Assembly (NCBI GenBank): GCA_021234155.1
Contig: JAJEKV010000091.1
Coordinates: 1,743,501-1,807,500 of the forward strand
Length of the DNA stretch: 64,000 bases
Origin: Isoetes taiwanensis
Taxonomy: Eukaryota; Streptophyta; Lycopodiopsida; Isoetales; Isoetaceae
Direction: 5' to 3'
The notes beneath the pieces are model-generated. The model was not told where the DNA came from. It did no database searches and was given only the letters and a program-made list of their open reading frames with translations. Positions within the stretch are counted from its first letter, which is position 1; every line of letters begins with the position of its first letter. This document shows positions 20,332 through 32,335 of the stretch, piece by piece. Made by a program: the position numbers and the translations under genes.

Positions 20332-21897
20332 TGTGACGTCCCCTACTCGTATACAGTGCACTCACCGTATGCAAACAGGAGTTCATCCCCCATACTAGCT
20401 CCATGCTGATACAGGGCCCTCCACATATCACTGTGACTGTACTGGGTCCCCAGTGGGAAGAGTGAAGGGGTCATTTTACCCCGTCTCCCTCAGGGCCTAC
20501 CTAGCTGCGGAAGCGTAAACATACATGTCAGTAAACAATATCATCACATATCCACTTCGAAGGGTGGTACATCAACATCTGCATAGACAAAGATCAGCAC
20601 AATACATATGGGAAAACCTACCCAAGGCTCAGGCTCAAGGGATGACTGACGGCTTGGGTCTCCAGAGTTCATTGCAGACAGAATTCATGGCAATGGATTT
20701 GGCTGGCATAAGAACATGGCATAGGGTTGTCCACTCCATCCGCCCCTCCTGTGCACACTTTGCAGAGTAGGCTGAAAAGTGTTGGGACCTGACTGTAGCC
20801 CGCCGGATGCATAGCCAAAGGGGCTATTCCTGGGTTGCATCTCCCCAGTTCCGATGGGGCAGGTAGGGATCACTCCCACCAGAGGTCTCCATGCTGACTC
20901 AAGGTGACTAGAGGGCCACTGCCCTTATTCGACTTAACCCACTGGAAAGTGAATACCACTCCACGGGTGTCGAGCCCATGCCTTACCCGCACTCAGTGGT
21001 AAGCCATTAGACCTAGTCACAATGATCCCCGGTAGGCCTTACACACCAGAGGGATCGTTCAAGAGTCAGAACACGAACCTCCTTCTTAGCCAGTCTGGCC
21101 CCTTCACCCACAACCAGGTGTGGTTCTTGTACACAGGCCGAATCTACAGTGTGCTAGAGAGGCTAACTAGGAGCATCAACTACTAGGCTTGAGGTCTCTA
21201 CCCCCCTTCCCAATACAAGGAGTTCACAGAGATACATCATCCATATACATCACAGAAGAACTAAAGAACTAGATCTAATCTATATCATAGGGGTAGGTTC
21301 TTTAGTTAGAGTCTGGTATCTGGAGATCTAAGTGGCTGCTATGGGCAATTTAATAGGCTAAACCTACTGATTTAATGACTGAAAGACGGTTTAGGCTATT
21401 AAATTGACTAAATACCTGATCCTTGGCTCGCTCCTCCTGCTCTGAGTTCGACCATCCTGCTGAACTGCTTGAATCAAGGAAAACTAATGGTGCAATTCGC
21501 TCAGACAGAGTCTGGAAGGTGGTTTTGACTCCTAGAGCAGCCAAAACAGAGCTCTAGAACTCTATGGACGAAAATGGCAAGTTAGGGTTTCCTCCTACCT
21601 AAATAGACAAGGGGTTAGGGCTAGGGTTTCCAATTATCCCTTTAGGCATGTGGGATAATTGGGAATGGCCCACTTGCCTTTAATGGCTAGGTGGCATAAA
21701 TGGTATGCACCTTAATAAATGTGCACATTGGTAAATGTGCACATTAATAAATGCACATACACATACCTTGCAAGTTGCCCCCTAGGGGCTACCCACCTGG
21801 CTATACGTCGGCGTACACGTCAGTCAGAGTGGCGTGTATGCGTGACGAGGCAGTATAGTATACGTCCTGGGACTGTATACTGTGCTGGAACGTCACA
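20332..21897 (-). repeat. 5' LTR of the H3-carrying chromovirus
   Basis: 1566 bp, TG...CA, partner of 8508-10085. It holds the two AAACCCTA telo-boxes on the minus strand (21583-21590, 21622-21629). Its last ~100 bp on the plus strand (start of U3) are unlike those of the other LTR. Open frames inside it (such as 20525-20770) also exist in the other LTR and are not genes. Confidence 0.93.
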
Positions 21898-21902
21898 TTA
21901 AT
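21898..21902. other. Target-site duplication, right (TTAAT)
   Basis: Exact partner of 8503-8507. Confidence 0.92.
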
Positions 21903-22165
21903 AGTATGCACATAGACAATGGTAACCTGTTTTCGCATCATGGGAACTATCAGACCTTGACCGTCCAATATTCAGGCCCATCTTCTTTTACTTCACAGGT
22001 CGTATAAAGTACGGCGTCATTGTGATCTATCCCCATTTACGACAATTGTTTTGTGTGTTGGAGCAGGGCAATGCAAAATGTGGATTTTAGAAATGCCAAG
22101 AATAGTAATTTTCAATTTTAAAATACCATATGGACATCAATTATACCAAATATATATGACATAGA

Positions 22166-22231
22166 GATCATATGATACGAGTTGCACTATGCACAATTTT
22201 TTTGACACACGGTATTTCGCATCGTATGATC
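22166..22231. repeat. 66-nt hairpin, GATCATATGA family, unit 1
   Basis: Outer arms GATCATATGATACGA and TCGCATCGTATGATC pair at 13 of 15 positions; the total length is 66 nt. Related units: 22336-22395 (right arm eroded), 22938-22998, 23053-23107 and 23711-23776 (66 nt, perfect CTATTTAAATAG centre). Confidence 0.75.
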
Positions 22232-22439
22232 TTATAAAAAGTAAGAAAAACAGCCCTTTGAAATCGTGATTAATTGTATACAAAAAATGTATATTCATAG
22301 GACAGAAATAGTACAAAGATGACAAGGAAATTGGAGATCACATGACGCGAAATACACTATGTGCAATTTATGTGCACATACGGCATTTAAGTGAGAACAA
22401 GTGCAAACAAAATATTTAGATTCATGAAACATAAAATTT

Positions 22440-23936
22440 ACAAAGATGGCTATCGATCTTCATGATCCTCTAGCTGAAGCCTTAAGACTGTGTCCTCATC
22501 CTTCGCATCTCAAACCTTCTTCTCCATTTCTTCTAAGGTCAAGGAAATATTATGGGCAATTTCAACTGCCTTTGCCCTGTTATGATTCGCCTCCTGGTAC
22601 AAGACAAACGTTTCTGTCGGAGGCACATATGTTCCCGACGACTAGACGACTGTTCTTGTCATGGATTCCTTTGAAGCGTTTCATCATCACAGCAAGGGTG
22701 ATGTCCACGCGGAGCTGTTGCAGTGGGGGAGGGCTTTCTTGGCGTGGCTATTTGTTTGAAGAAGATGTAGATGCCATGGCCAAAGGAACGCGCAGAAGGA
22801 GCGGAGGCACAAGTAGACGGAAGGAAGCCGCAGAGGGGGGAATGGAGGTAGAGGTTGAAGGGGCAGAAGAGAGGCCGAAGAGATTAAAGGCTGCAACTAG
22901 CGTTCTTATTTATAAAAGGAAATTCATAGCAGCTTATGTCACATGACGCAAGGAATGTCGTTGGTCAGGCAAATCGATCGTTGCATTCTCTCGTGTGAGG
23001 AATAAAGAAATTTAATATTAATTCGTATTGCTATCTAACTTTATTACATAAATATCACACGACACGAATAGTCATGTTGGGCAAGAACACCTATATTTCA
23101 TGTGATGTGAAGAAATACAAAGCAAAAATATCGTTTGTTATAAATTTCATGTAATACAAGAACATCAAACTTAAGTAACACATCTCATCTTTCATTTCAT
23201 GCTCTTTCATTTCCCTTCCAAACTGATCTAGCAAAGGAATCACTCTAATGTTATCAAGCCCAGCATCCAACCTCGGATGGCTCAACCCAATATATTCTAA
23301 CACCACATCCCGCCTAATTGCTATCACCCTTTAAGTGTTAGATGCCAGTCGGGAATGATTATCAAACATGCACAATGCACGAATATAATATACAAACTCT
23401 GCTCCTCTTGGACTAGATCTTTCTTGTCCATCGTGTGCATGTCGGCAAAATAAGTCATCGACTTTCCGCAAATAAGCTCACCCTCCTAATTTTTACGCTG
23501 TAATCATGGCCGTAAAACCAGATGCCCATACCCCGTAAGGTGACAACATCCATACCTTGGAAAAGGACAAGCCCGATGTCTATATGATAGATGACAAGGA
23601 CAATAGTAATACTTTCAGCCGGAACGATGTCCTTAACATTTGATAAACATATACCTGCAGAAAATTATGTTTGTGAAGACAAGACAAGGAAATAAGCAAA
23701 AAGAGGAGGAGATCACGTGACCCGAAGTTGGGCCTTCTATTTAAATAGTTGACGCTCAGTTTTGCATCGTATGATCCCAATTTTGGGAAAGTTCTTATGG
23801 TGAAGATTAGCTCTTTTGCCATATCTGAAGGGGTATTGCATGTCATATTGTTATACTTCCCACTTTGCGACTGAGAGAATTCAACTTGAATTCTTTTATT
23901 CTCCCTATCCAATGCGTTCGCACATCTCCTCGCCAT
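22440..23936 (-). pseudogene. Decayed unknown locus, copy B
   Basis: Minus-strand coding pieces: 23936 to about 23765 (starts MARRCANALDRENKRIQVEF), 23655-23440 (homologous to copy A at 7335-7160 through ESIT, DIG, LF-G, LR--GIWF), 23327-about 23180 (RLDAGLDNIRVIPLLDQFG), and a helical stretch near 22720-22650 (ITLAVMMKRFKGIHDKNSR). Intron-like GT/AG borders exist around 23.76 and 23.65 kb. Hairpins of the GATCATATGA family lie between the pieces. Function unknown. Confidence 0.35.
23711..23776. repeat. 66-nt hairpin, GATCATATGA family, unit 5
   Basis: GATCACGTGACCC...GCATCGTATGATC, with the perfect inner stem CTATTTAAATAG. It has exactly the same length as unit 1 although the middle sequence differs. 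Confidence 0.75.
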
Positions 23937-23942
23937 CGTCGA

Positions 23943-24560
23943 TGTTACGGCTCAATGCCGGCTTGGGGGAGCGGTTCAGGTTCACGCATCGGGAATCATT
24001 ATTTCAAAGGCTAGTAAATTATTTAGAGGTAGATCATTTTCTTTTATGTCACTTGGGTCAAGGTTGGTAGGTTAGTTATTTGAAGTTATATGAACCATTG
24101 GAGTTAAAAAACTAAAATATTTAAGGGCGTGGCTGATAACGGGTCGCGGAACCTTCAGCAGAAATATCGCGAGATCTTAACAGGTCGATCCGGCCCTATA
24201 AAAGGTTGAATCTCTGATATTTTCGGCCGATCCCTGGTTATTGTGATTTCTTACCTGTTAGTCAGATATTTGTGTCCAATAAAGGGAAAACCGGAAATAG
24301 GTCGAATCACCCTATAAATACAGCTGTTGCTCTTATTCTAAGGTAAAAATCTGACTGAGAGCTTGAGCCCTGTTACAGTATTCATTGGTTGAGTTGTCTT
24401 CTTTGTTGAGAGCCCAATTGCAATGTTGATAGCAAGATAACGGTTTCTTGTTGATAGCCTGAGCCCGGTTGGGTGGATATAAATCTCCTAAAGATTGGAG
24501 AGCAATTCTATTTGTTTGGTTTTTGTAGCTTAAACCGTTGAGATTTCTTTTGTTGTATCA
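23943..24560 (+). repeat. 5' LTR of the plus-strand chromovirus
   Basis: 618 bp. Compared with the 3' LTR it lacks about 25 bp after ATCTTAACAG and about 12 bp after GAGCTTGAG. Otherwise it is very similar. Confidence 0.92.
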
Positions 24561-24563
24561 AGT

Positions 24564-24575
24564 TGGTATCAGAGC
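24564..24575 (+). other. Primer-binding site (tRNA-iMet)
   Basis: TGGTATCAGAGC, three bases after the LTR end. Confidence 0.92.
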
Positions 24576-24599
24576 CAGCCCGCTCTTGAACCTGTGACG

Positions 24600-25640
24600 A
24601 TGGCTCACCGTTACAGTATCTCTAAAGAACAATATCAGCAGGCGTTAAGAACTGCTGATTTTATCGCTACCCAGATAGCACTGCCACAGCCTACATCCCC
24701 AGAAGATTATCAGTACAAACTAGAGCAGATTGCTCTACTTTATAGTTTCCTATCCAGTAACGTTCACCCACCTCCATTACCCAGGAACCCTCCACCTGCT
24801 CATCCACCACCACCTGAAAATCCGCCGCCAGTGACTGCCAACCCAGAGCCTCTGATGACTATGGAAATTGATACTCCAACTAAAAAGGATAAGGCTCCTA
24901 AATGGTTGGAAAAAGTAGATCTGCCATACTTCACTGGCGGAGTAGCTGTTAAGCCGATGCAGGTAATCAATTTTCTGGGGATTTGGGAAAAGTTTTTTAA
25001 GAGAGTTAACGCGACCGAACAAGAGAAACTACAAGCCATGGACACCTACTTGGATGAACAAGCTCAAGTTTGGTGGCAAGGCCGCAGGTTGATGCAGCCT
25101 GAAGTTAACTCATAGACAATTTTTCGTAGTGCATTTGAAGCCCATTACTTGCCTGCAAATTATTACAGGATATTGCAAAAAGAGTGGGATCTTGTTAAAC
25201 AGGATGATGGAGAAACGGTGTCCGAATATTACATGAAATTTAGCCATCGGGGTTCACAAGTTAGGAACTTGGGAGAAAATGAACTTTTAAGAAAGTTTGT
25301 GAATGGGTTAAGAGAGGAAATATTTGCGGAGCTAGATCTATGGAGGATGCAATCAAGAAAGCAGGAGCTGCAGAACGAAAATTAAACCCTAAGACTCGTA
25401 AGTTGGTTATTTGGGAAGGAGTGCCTTCTCGTGAATAGAAAAGACCGAAGCGAGAAAAATTTGAAAATGGAAGAGACAAGAAAAATAAAAAAGGGGCCGT
25501 GAAGAGCGTAGGTCTAGGTTCAATGGGAAGAATGGAAAACGTTCTAGTAATGGACAGAAGGCTAAACAGGAACATAGTAAAGGGCCAAAGACTGGATGTT
25601 ATAATTGTGGAGGACCGCATTACCAATCCAACTGCCCAAA
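24600..25640 (+). pseudogene. Gag of the plus-strand chromovirus
   Basis: Starts at ATG 24600 (MAHRYSISKEQYQQ). A proline-rich segment follows, then the gag core (YFTGGVAVKPMQVINFLGIWEKFF, AQVWWQGRR). A TAG at 25113 interrupts it. The frame resumes (SEYYMKFSHRGSQ) and then shifts. A CCHC knuckle (CYNCGGPHYQSNC) is at about 25597-25638, in a different frame from the following pol ORF. Confidence 0.85.
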
Positions 25641-28600
25641 GAATATAGCTCTAGCAGACAAAAATACAAAGAAAGTACAGTTCAAAGAGCCGCCGCTAAG
25701 GAAAGATCACACTATGTGGAAGACAGACCAGAAACTTCCAGGGAAGGGGAAGAAAGGAATAAAGGAAAACTTGCAGCTATTGAACAAGAAAAAGGGAGAC
25801 TGCAAATTGCATACCTAAAAAATCTGTCGGAAGGCGACACAGGGCCTCCAGAAGCATGGTTGTTTAAAATGAAAGGTTCAGTAAAAGGTCAAGATGTGGC
25901 TGTTTTAATTGACGATGGATCAACACATGATTTTATCTCGCAGGATTTGGTGTATAAATTAGGATTACCTATTTGTGATTTGCAAACGAAAATCACAGTT
26001 GTGCAGGGTTTGAAGGGTCCTAGGAATCAGTGTGATAAATATGTGGTAGCTTCTATCCAAATAGGGCAGTATTCAGAAGAAAGAGTTTTGATTATGACCC
26101 CTCTAGGATCTATGGATGTGATATTAGGAATTGGATGGCGAGAACAGTTTGATGCCCGACCTAATTACTGGGAAAAAACAGTAACTATAACTGTTGAAGG
26201 GCAACCTTTGAAGCTGTGTACCGATTCCACATCTCAAGCTGAACCCTTACTGACATACTCTGAAGCTAAAAAGTTAATACAGAGTGAAGCAGAGTCGTAC
26301 TTCATTTACTTGAGAAACTCCGATCCACCACCACAGGTGCCTTTTGAATTGTACAGTTTCCTCAAACAATTTTATGATCTCTTTAAGGATGAGGAAACTC
26401 TAGACTTACCTCCTCATCGTCCTGAGGATCATGCAATACAGTTGCAAGAAAACGCCAAACCTCCAAACAGGGCACCTTATCGAGTCAGTCATTTCGAAAA
26501 ATTAGAGCTTGAAAAACAGATAACAGAGATGTTAGACCGACAGCTAATACGGCCAAGCTGTTCACCTTTTGGCGCACCAGTCATCCTAATAAAAAAGAAA
26601 GATAAGGGATATAGGATGTGCGTGGATTATAGAGCTCTCAATAAGCTGACTGTTAAAGATAAATTTCCAGTACCCAGAGCTGACGATTTATTTGATGAAT
26701 TACGAGGTGCCTGCATATTTAGCAAAATTGATTTGAAATCAGAATATCACCAAATCCGAATAAAGGAAGAAGACATTGGTAAGACGGCGTTCAGAACAAC
26801 TTTTGGTCACTACGAGTTTCGTGTAATGCCTTTTGGTCTGACTGACCAATGCTCCGGCAACCTTCTGCCGTCTCATGGGGAGAGTTCTAGCACCGTACTA
26901 GGGAAGAGTGTTGTAGTCTTCTTTGACGATATACTTATATATAGTAGAACTATTGAGGAGCACAAACAACACCTTCGACGGGTTTTTGACCTTTTGAGGC
27001 AAAATAAGCTATTTGTTAATGAGTCCAAAAGCAGGTTCTTTATGCAAGAAGTTGGATACTTGGGCCATATTATATCTAAAGAAGGCATACGGATGAATCC
27101 CGAAAAGATTAGGGTTATCATTGATTGGCCTCGACCTGAAAATCTCAAGGATTTACGTTCTTTTGTACAGTTATGCAGTTATTATCGAAGGTTTGTGCAG
27201 GATTTTGCAAAAGTAACTCTTCCTCTTAGTAAGTTTTTAAAAAAGGATACACCTTTTATCTGGAATCCGGAAGGCGAGGAAGCTTCCCGAACTCTGAAGG
27301 AGAATATGGCAACTGAGCCGGTATTAGTGTTGCCTGACTGGAATAAGCCTTTTACAGTCTGTTTCGACGCCAATGGAAATGCTATTGGTGCAGTACTTAT
27401 GCAAGATGGACATCCATTAGCCTATGTCAGCCGAATGCTCAAACCCTTGGAGCAAAACTATAGTACCTATGAAAAGGAATTGATTGCCCTAGTTCATGCA
27501 CTCAAGAAGTGGAGGCATTATCTTATGGGATCCAAGTTTGTGGCTCGTTTTGATCAGCAAAGCTTGAAACATATACAAACGCAGGATATTATCAATGCGC
27601 GGCAATTAAAGCTCATTGACACTATAAAGGATTTTGAAGGGATGCAGCTTGAATATAAGCCTGGGAAGAAGAACCAGGTTGCAGATGCATTAAGACGAAT
27701 AAATATTCAAGCTATTTCAGAAATTGTATCAGAAATTGTTGACTTGGAGCCAATGAAAGAAGAATATGTCAACGACCCTTCCTTTCCTGCTCCGTATGTG
27801 CAGGTACAAAAGGATGGAAGAGACCCTCTGGCAGAATACAGAATCCATAATGGGTTATTATTCTACCGAAATCGTACTTGCGTCACACAAGCATATAGGT
27901 TGAAGGTGATACAGGAATGTCGTGAACCTCCATACTCCGGTCATAGAGGAATTCAAGCTACTTTGGCCACTGTTAAACGACGTTTTTTCTGGCCAAAGCT
28001 TGAAAGAGATGTAAGAAAGTATGTCGAAGCATGCCTTGTTTGTCAACAAATAAAAGCTTCTATCGGTAAGCCTATTCCAGAAAAACTATGGAAGCATATT
28101 ACCATGGATTTTATTCAAGGGTTACCAAAGACTATCCACAAGAATGATCAAATTTGGACAGTGGTAGACAGGTTGTCTAAGCAGGTTCATTTTATTCCCT
28201 GTAAATCCAGCATGACTGCTCCACAAGCAAGCAAAATTTTCTTGAAGGAGATATTTAAGATCCACGGAATGCCAGATGCAATCATTACGGATAGAAATCC
28301 CCTATTTTGTAGCAAATTTTGGGCTGGACTTATGAAAAACTTAGGCACGACTTTGAAGTTTTCCACCGCATACCATCCCCAGACGGATGGCCAGTCTGAA
28401 GTTGTAAATCGAGTTATTGAAGATATGCTGAGGTCTTATGTTGCAGAAAGGCAAAGCCAGTGGAAAGAATATCTTTATCTTTTAGAGTTTGCCTATAATA
28501 ACATTGTGCACTCAGTTACCCAAAGAACTCCTTTTGAAATAGTATATAGATATTCCTTGGAATCCCCAATCACGAAGCTTGGAGGAGAAGTACCTGCTTC

Positions 28601-29105
28601 CGATGAAGCCACTACAGATTTTGCAGATATCTTGCGAGAGGTAAAGACACGAATCCAGAAAAGCCAGGAATTGATGGCTTCCAAGCTTTCAAAGAAACGA
28701 AAAAAGGTTGTTTACAAAAAAGATCAATGGGTTTGGATTCATCTTCCCAAAAAGCGTCTGCGAAAGATGGGTAACCGGTATGTAAAACTGGCACCTAGGT
28801 ATTATGGTCCATTCCAAGTTGACGACAAAGTCGGTGAGAATGCTTATCGTTTACATTTATATGGGAAATGGACTAACTTGCACCCAGTTTTTAATGTAGG
28901 AATACTGAAACCCTATAAGGGAAGTGAAATTTCTCCTGAGATTTTGCAGAGAATGGAACAATCAGAACCTCCCAATATCAAGGGTGACGAAGAAGTGCTG
29001 GAACCGGAGAAAATGTTGACACACCAAGATAAGGAGGCTAGGAGTTCCTCCTATCGAAGGTATCTCGTGAAATTTAAATTTCATACGTCCACTGATGCGG
29101 TATAG
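25605..29105 (+). pseudogene. Pol of the plus-strand chromovirus
   Basis: A 1166-codon frame whose first codon is not ATG, so it continues gag. Domains in order: retropepsin (VAVLIDDGSTHDFIS), RT (YRMCVDYRALNKLT, FSKIDLKSEYHQIRI, VVFFDDILIYS), RNase H (CFDANGNAIGAVLMQ), integrase zinc region (CLVCQQIK) and catalytic core (ITMDFIQGLPK, HGMPDAIITDRNP, YHPQTDGQSEVVNR), the C-terminal GPF block, and a chromodomain start (YRRYLVKFKFHTS). A TAG ends it in the chromodomain, where a conserved Trp is expected. Inside RT, after FGLT, a 4-nt tandem duplication and a later 1-nt loss put about 20 residues out of frame. The frame is then restored before FFDD. Confidence 0.92.
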
Positions 29106-29529
29106 TATTCTAAGATTCAATTAAAAGAATACGGCTTGTTGGTGGACGAATACAAAAGAACTTTGCAAGAGTAGTAGGCAAAGTTTAAAGACCTTCAAAC
29201 TTTATATTTGGAATTTCACACTATTAAAAATTGCAATTGCTTTATTGATAAAAATATCTAGATATTGATATGCATAAGAATTACTAAATTCTTTACTAAC
29301 GATTGTAAAGATATTAAGTCCTCTAACTGACATGAGGCCATCCCTAACTGAAAAGGGGACGAAAGCCCTCTAATGGAATTGAGGCCATTTCTAACTGAAC
29401 TGAAATGAGAAATCTATAACCTCTAAAGGAACTGGGGCTATAGAGTTAATTATCCTTAACAGAAATAGGATAAACGATTTTTTTTCCCTCGAGGTTAACG
29501 CGGACGTTTAACCTCGGGAAGGGAAGGAT
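29106..29529 (+). other. 3' region of the plus-strand chromovirus with hairpin and polypurine tract
   Basis: After the chromodomain remnant comes a non-coding stretch with several repeats of the CTAACTGA type. A hairpin at 29487-29518 (CTCGAGGTTAACG / CGTTTAACCTCG) is followed at once by the purine tract GGGAAGGGAAGGAT and the LTR. Confidence 0.75.
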
Positions 29530-30183
29530 TGTTACGGCTCAATGCCGCCTTGGGGGAGCGGTTCAGGTTCACGCAACGGGAATCATTATTTCAAAGGCTA
29601 GTAAATTATTTAGAGGTAGATCATTTTCTTTTATGTCACTTGGGTCAAGGTTGGTAGGTTAGTTATTTAAAGTTATATGAACCATTGGAGTTAAAAAACT
29701 AAAATATTTAAGGGCGTGGCTGATAACAGGTCGCGGACCCTTCAGCAGAAATATCGCGAGATCTTAACAGATATTCCGGATCTGAGGAAAAAGGGTCGAT
29801 CCGGCCCTGTAAAAGGTTGAATCTCTGATATTTTCGGCTGATCCCTGGTTATTTGTGATTTCTTACCTTTTAGTCAGATATTTGTGTCCAATAAAGGGAA
29901 AACCGGAAATAGGTCGAACCAACCTATAAATACAGTTGTTGCTCTTATTCTAAGGCAAAAATCCGACTGAGAGCTTGAGAAAAAACCTCTGCCCTGTTAC
30001 AGTATTCATTGGTTGAGTTGTCTTCTTTGTTGAGAGCTCGATTGCAGTGTTGATAGCAAGATAACAGTTTCTTGTTGATAGCCTGAGCCCGGTTGGGTGG
30101 ATATAAATCTCCTAAAGATTGGAGAGAATTCTATTTGTTTGGTTTTTGTAGCTTAAACCGTTGAGATTTCTTTTGTTGTATCA
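29530..30183 (+). repeat. 3' LTR of the plus-strand chromovirus
   Basis: 654 bp, partner of 23943-24560; see there for the two insertions that distinguish it. Confidence 0.92.
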
Positions 30184-30840
30184 GTCGCTTAACTCTATGG
30201 TCGCCCCTTGTTGATGACAGGATACTCACCCATGAACTTATGGAGACATAACCTCCCACTTCCTGCCCTTGAGAGTTTGTAAACGAGGCAAAAATATAGA
30301 GACTATAGGAGACATAGATTGCAAATGAAGAGTGAAGACAGAGAGGATGCATATAGAGGCACCGGAGTGAACAATGGAAAAGTTTGGCGCCAAAATTTGA
30401 TAAGGTGGTTGCTGAATGTGGGCATGTGCATGGTAGGTGGAAAAGTGGCCATTATTTTGGTCTACAGTATGATATTCGAAAACTACGAGCCGTTAATGTA
30501 TTCTTTAACCTAAGTTATGATCCATTTTCAGGTCCTAAATCCGCCCTAATGCGGAACTGCAGTCTTCAAATTTTCTAGTATAAAGAAGTCCAAACCTGTT
30601 TAAATCAAAAGAAATTCTGATAAAAAAAACATGTTGATTTGCATGTTTTCAGGTTTCCTGCTATCAGATGACATTATATAATGTCGCCAAACCATATTTA
30701 GCTCAAAAAAGTTGTTCGAGGTTGTGAATTGTTTCTCCTTTACTATAGCAACTTTTGACGTAAAACTTGCGACTATAAATTCACCTCTAAAAATTGAATT
30801 GTGTTGAATTGACTTGAATGTTTTTTATCATCCACGAAGA
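30184..30840. other. Intergenic, nothing recognised
   Basis: AT-rich spacer between the chromovirus and the LINE relic. Short ORFs here (30319-30578) have no recognisable features. Confidence 0.5.
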
Positions 30841-30844
30841 CCAA

Positions 30845-32335
30845 TCAGCCTGTGGGATCCAATACAAAAGTGCAGCAGGCATATTGCTTTCTGGATTGAA
30901 AAACCCCTGTCTCGAAGTATTTCCGAGGAAAAAACTGTGGCAACAGTGTAAGACTACTGACAAGATGTACAAAAATATATGATGGAGTATATATATATAC
31001 ACACGTTAAGCGGTTGTTCGAGGGAGCCCTCATATCCATTACCTCCAGAATGTATGATCCTAGTGGTCGTGCTGAAGCCGTACTCAGTATCATATGTAAC
31101 AGCTCGTCAGACCTAACCAACAGAGCATAGTATGTGGTAGATCTGATTATATGCTGAGAAGCTCTGGAAAGTGTTACATTCATCCTCAACGGCTCCCATC
31201 TGGCAGCACTGACAAAGCCTGTTCTGATGTGGCCCCCCAATCTATCTACTGTCTCAATTCGAAGATGATGGGTACCTAGACAAATGGGTGGGATGAACCT
31301 GTATTTTTTCATGGTCAAATGTGAGCGCATGTAGCTATGTGGGTCTCGTTCCGGTGTGAGATTTATGTGTTGCTTGTAATGTGCCTTTTGACTTGCTCCA
31401 GGGCCCTGGAGTCCCAAAGCTTGCTGAGGAAACAAGTGCTAAGGTAATGCCTCAAGTTGTCACGATCTGCCTTTGTTTCCACCTGTATGCACCTGTGCTC
31501 CTACACATTCCATCTAGCTAGTCATTGAGTTCTGTTGTCCTTCCAACAGGCCTTGAGGCACTGCAGTCCTATTGCCATAGTGAAGCAAGGTTCGGGAGAT
31601 GGGCATCGTCCATATTGACCACCTTCTGGAAATAGATAACGTGTCGATCAAGGGCTGTCCTCTAAAGAGGTAAATAGAAGAACAGGCTCCACCAATACCC
31701 TGAACATATATGACTGATGGCTCCAATCATAGAGTTCTGCCCTGTGGCTGTTGTTCTACATTGCATAGAGCGCTTTTCAGCCTGCCATCACATGCAATCT
31801 GATGGAAGTGTCCCAATATAGTGTAGAAGGAAAGTCGGCGCGTCACCTCTACATTTTGCCCCTGATAAGTGAATGAATGAGGACCATGATTGTCCGATAA
31901 TTGGTTGGGCAGTATAGATCTCCCGCCTTTATAATAGGGACAATCCTGCTTATGGTCCATTGCCGGGGGGAAACCTTCCTATAGTGCTCTGTTGAATAGG
32001 GTGGTTAGGACCAACACTATAGGCTGCCTGCCCACTTGAGCAACTTTGCTTGCATACCATCCAGATCCGCTACTTTCCCATTGGGCAAACGATGTAGACC
32101 CTGGATGACATCGTCCTCTCTAAGTTCTAATGTGAGATCATTCTGTGGGGGTATGGCTGCTCATGTCCCTTGAGGATCATAGAGTTGCTGCAAGTACTGC
32201 TCCCACTCCCCAGAAGTGATGTTCCCTGCAGATTGGACTAGCTTTCGAAGCACCCTGTGCCAAAAGGTTCTGGATATATGTCCAGTAGGTATATAGTCTA
32301 GTAATTTTCTGAAGTGTTCATAAGTCATGTTGATC
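30845..32335 (-). pseudogene. LINE (non-LTR retrotransposon) relic
   Basis: On the minus strand, the 32.2-31.9 kb part reads like LINE reverse transcriptase: LHRLPNGKVADLDGMQAKLL, then LTTLFNRAL and FPPQWTISRIVPIIKAGD, with stops and shifts between. The downstream frame 31435-30845 has DPHSYMRSHL and ICLGTHHLRIETVDRLGG. It resembles the C-terminal region of LINE ORF2 in plants and algae (conserved LRxxSHxLRIETGR-type segment). The central catalytic part is missing or scrambled. It is an old 5'-truncated or deleted copy. Confidence 0.7.

Larger units (their letters stand above)
8508..21897 (-). mobile_element. LTR retrotransposon (Ty3/gypsy chromovirus) carrying a histone H3-like gene
   Basis: A 13.4-kb element bounded by TTAAT target duplications. 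The LTRs begin TGTGACGT and end ACGTCACA. In element sense (minus strand) the order is: 5' LTR (20332-21897), primer site (20319-20330), leader with two hairpins, H3-like ORF (19646-18291), two hairpins, acidic accessory ORF (17565-16038), gag (15.87-14.2 kb), protease-RT-RNase H-integrase-chromodomain (14.26-11.18 kb), 3' region, polypurine tract (10098-10086) and 3' LTR (8508-10085). The chromodomain after integrase marks it as a chromovirus. Two extra frames 5' of gag are not part of the standard Ty3 layout. Gag-pol has several frameshifts and one nonsense codon, so this copy is not autonomous. The H3-like frame has no interruption. Confidence 0.95.
23943..30183 (+). mobile_element. LTR retrotransposon, Ty3/gypsy chromovirus, plus strand
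   Basis: 6.2 kb, with LTRs 23943-24560 and 29530-30183 starting TGTTACGGCTC and ending TTGTTGTATCA. Flanks are GTCGA on the left and GTCGC on the right, a 4-of-5 target duplication. Primer site, gag with CCHC knuckle, protease, RT, RNase H, integrase and a truncated chromodomain follow in standard order, with no extra frames. It carries stops and frameshifts and is not autonomous. Confidence 0.93.

Noticed and set aside
22446-22946. 166-codon plus-strand ORF
   Set aside because: Composition looks like the complement of helical minus-strand sequence of copy B; no known domain, so not called as a gene.
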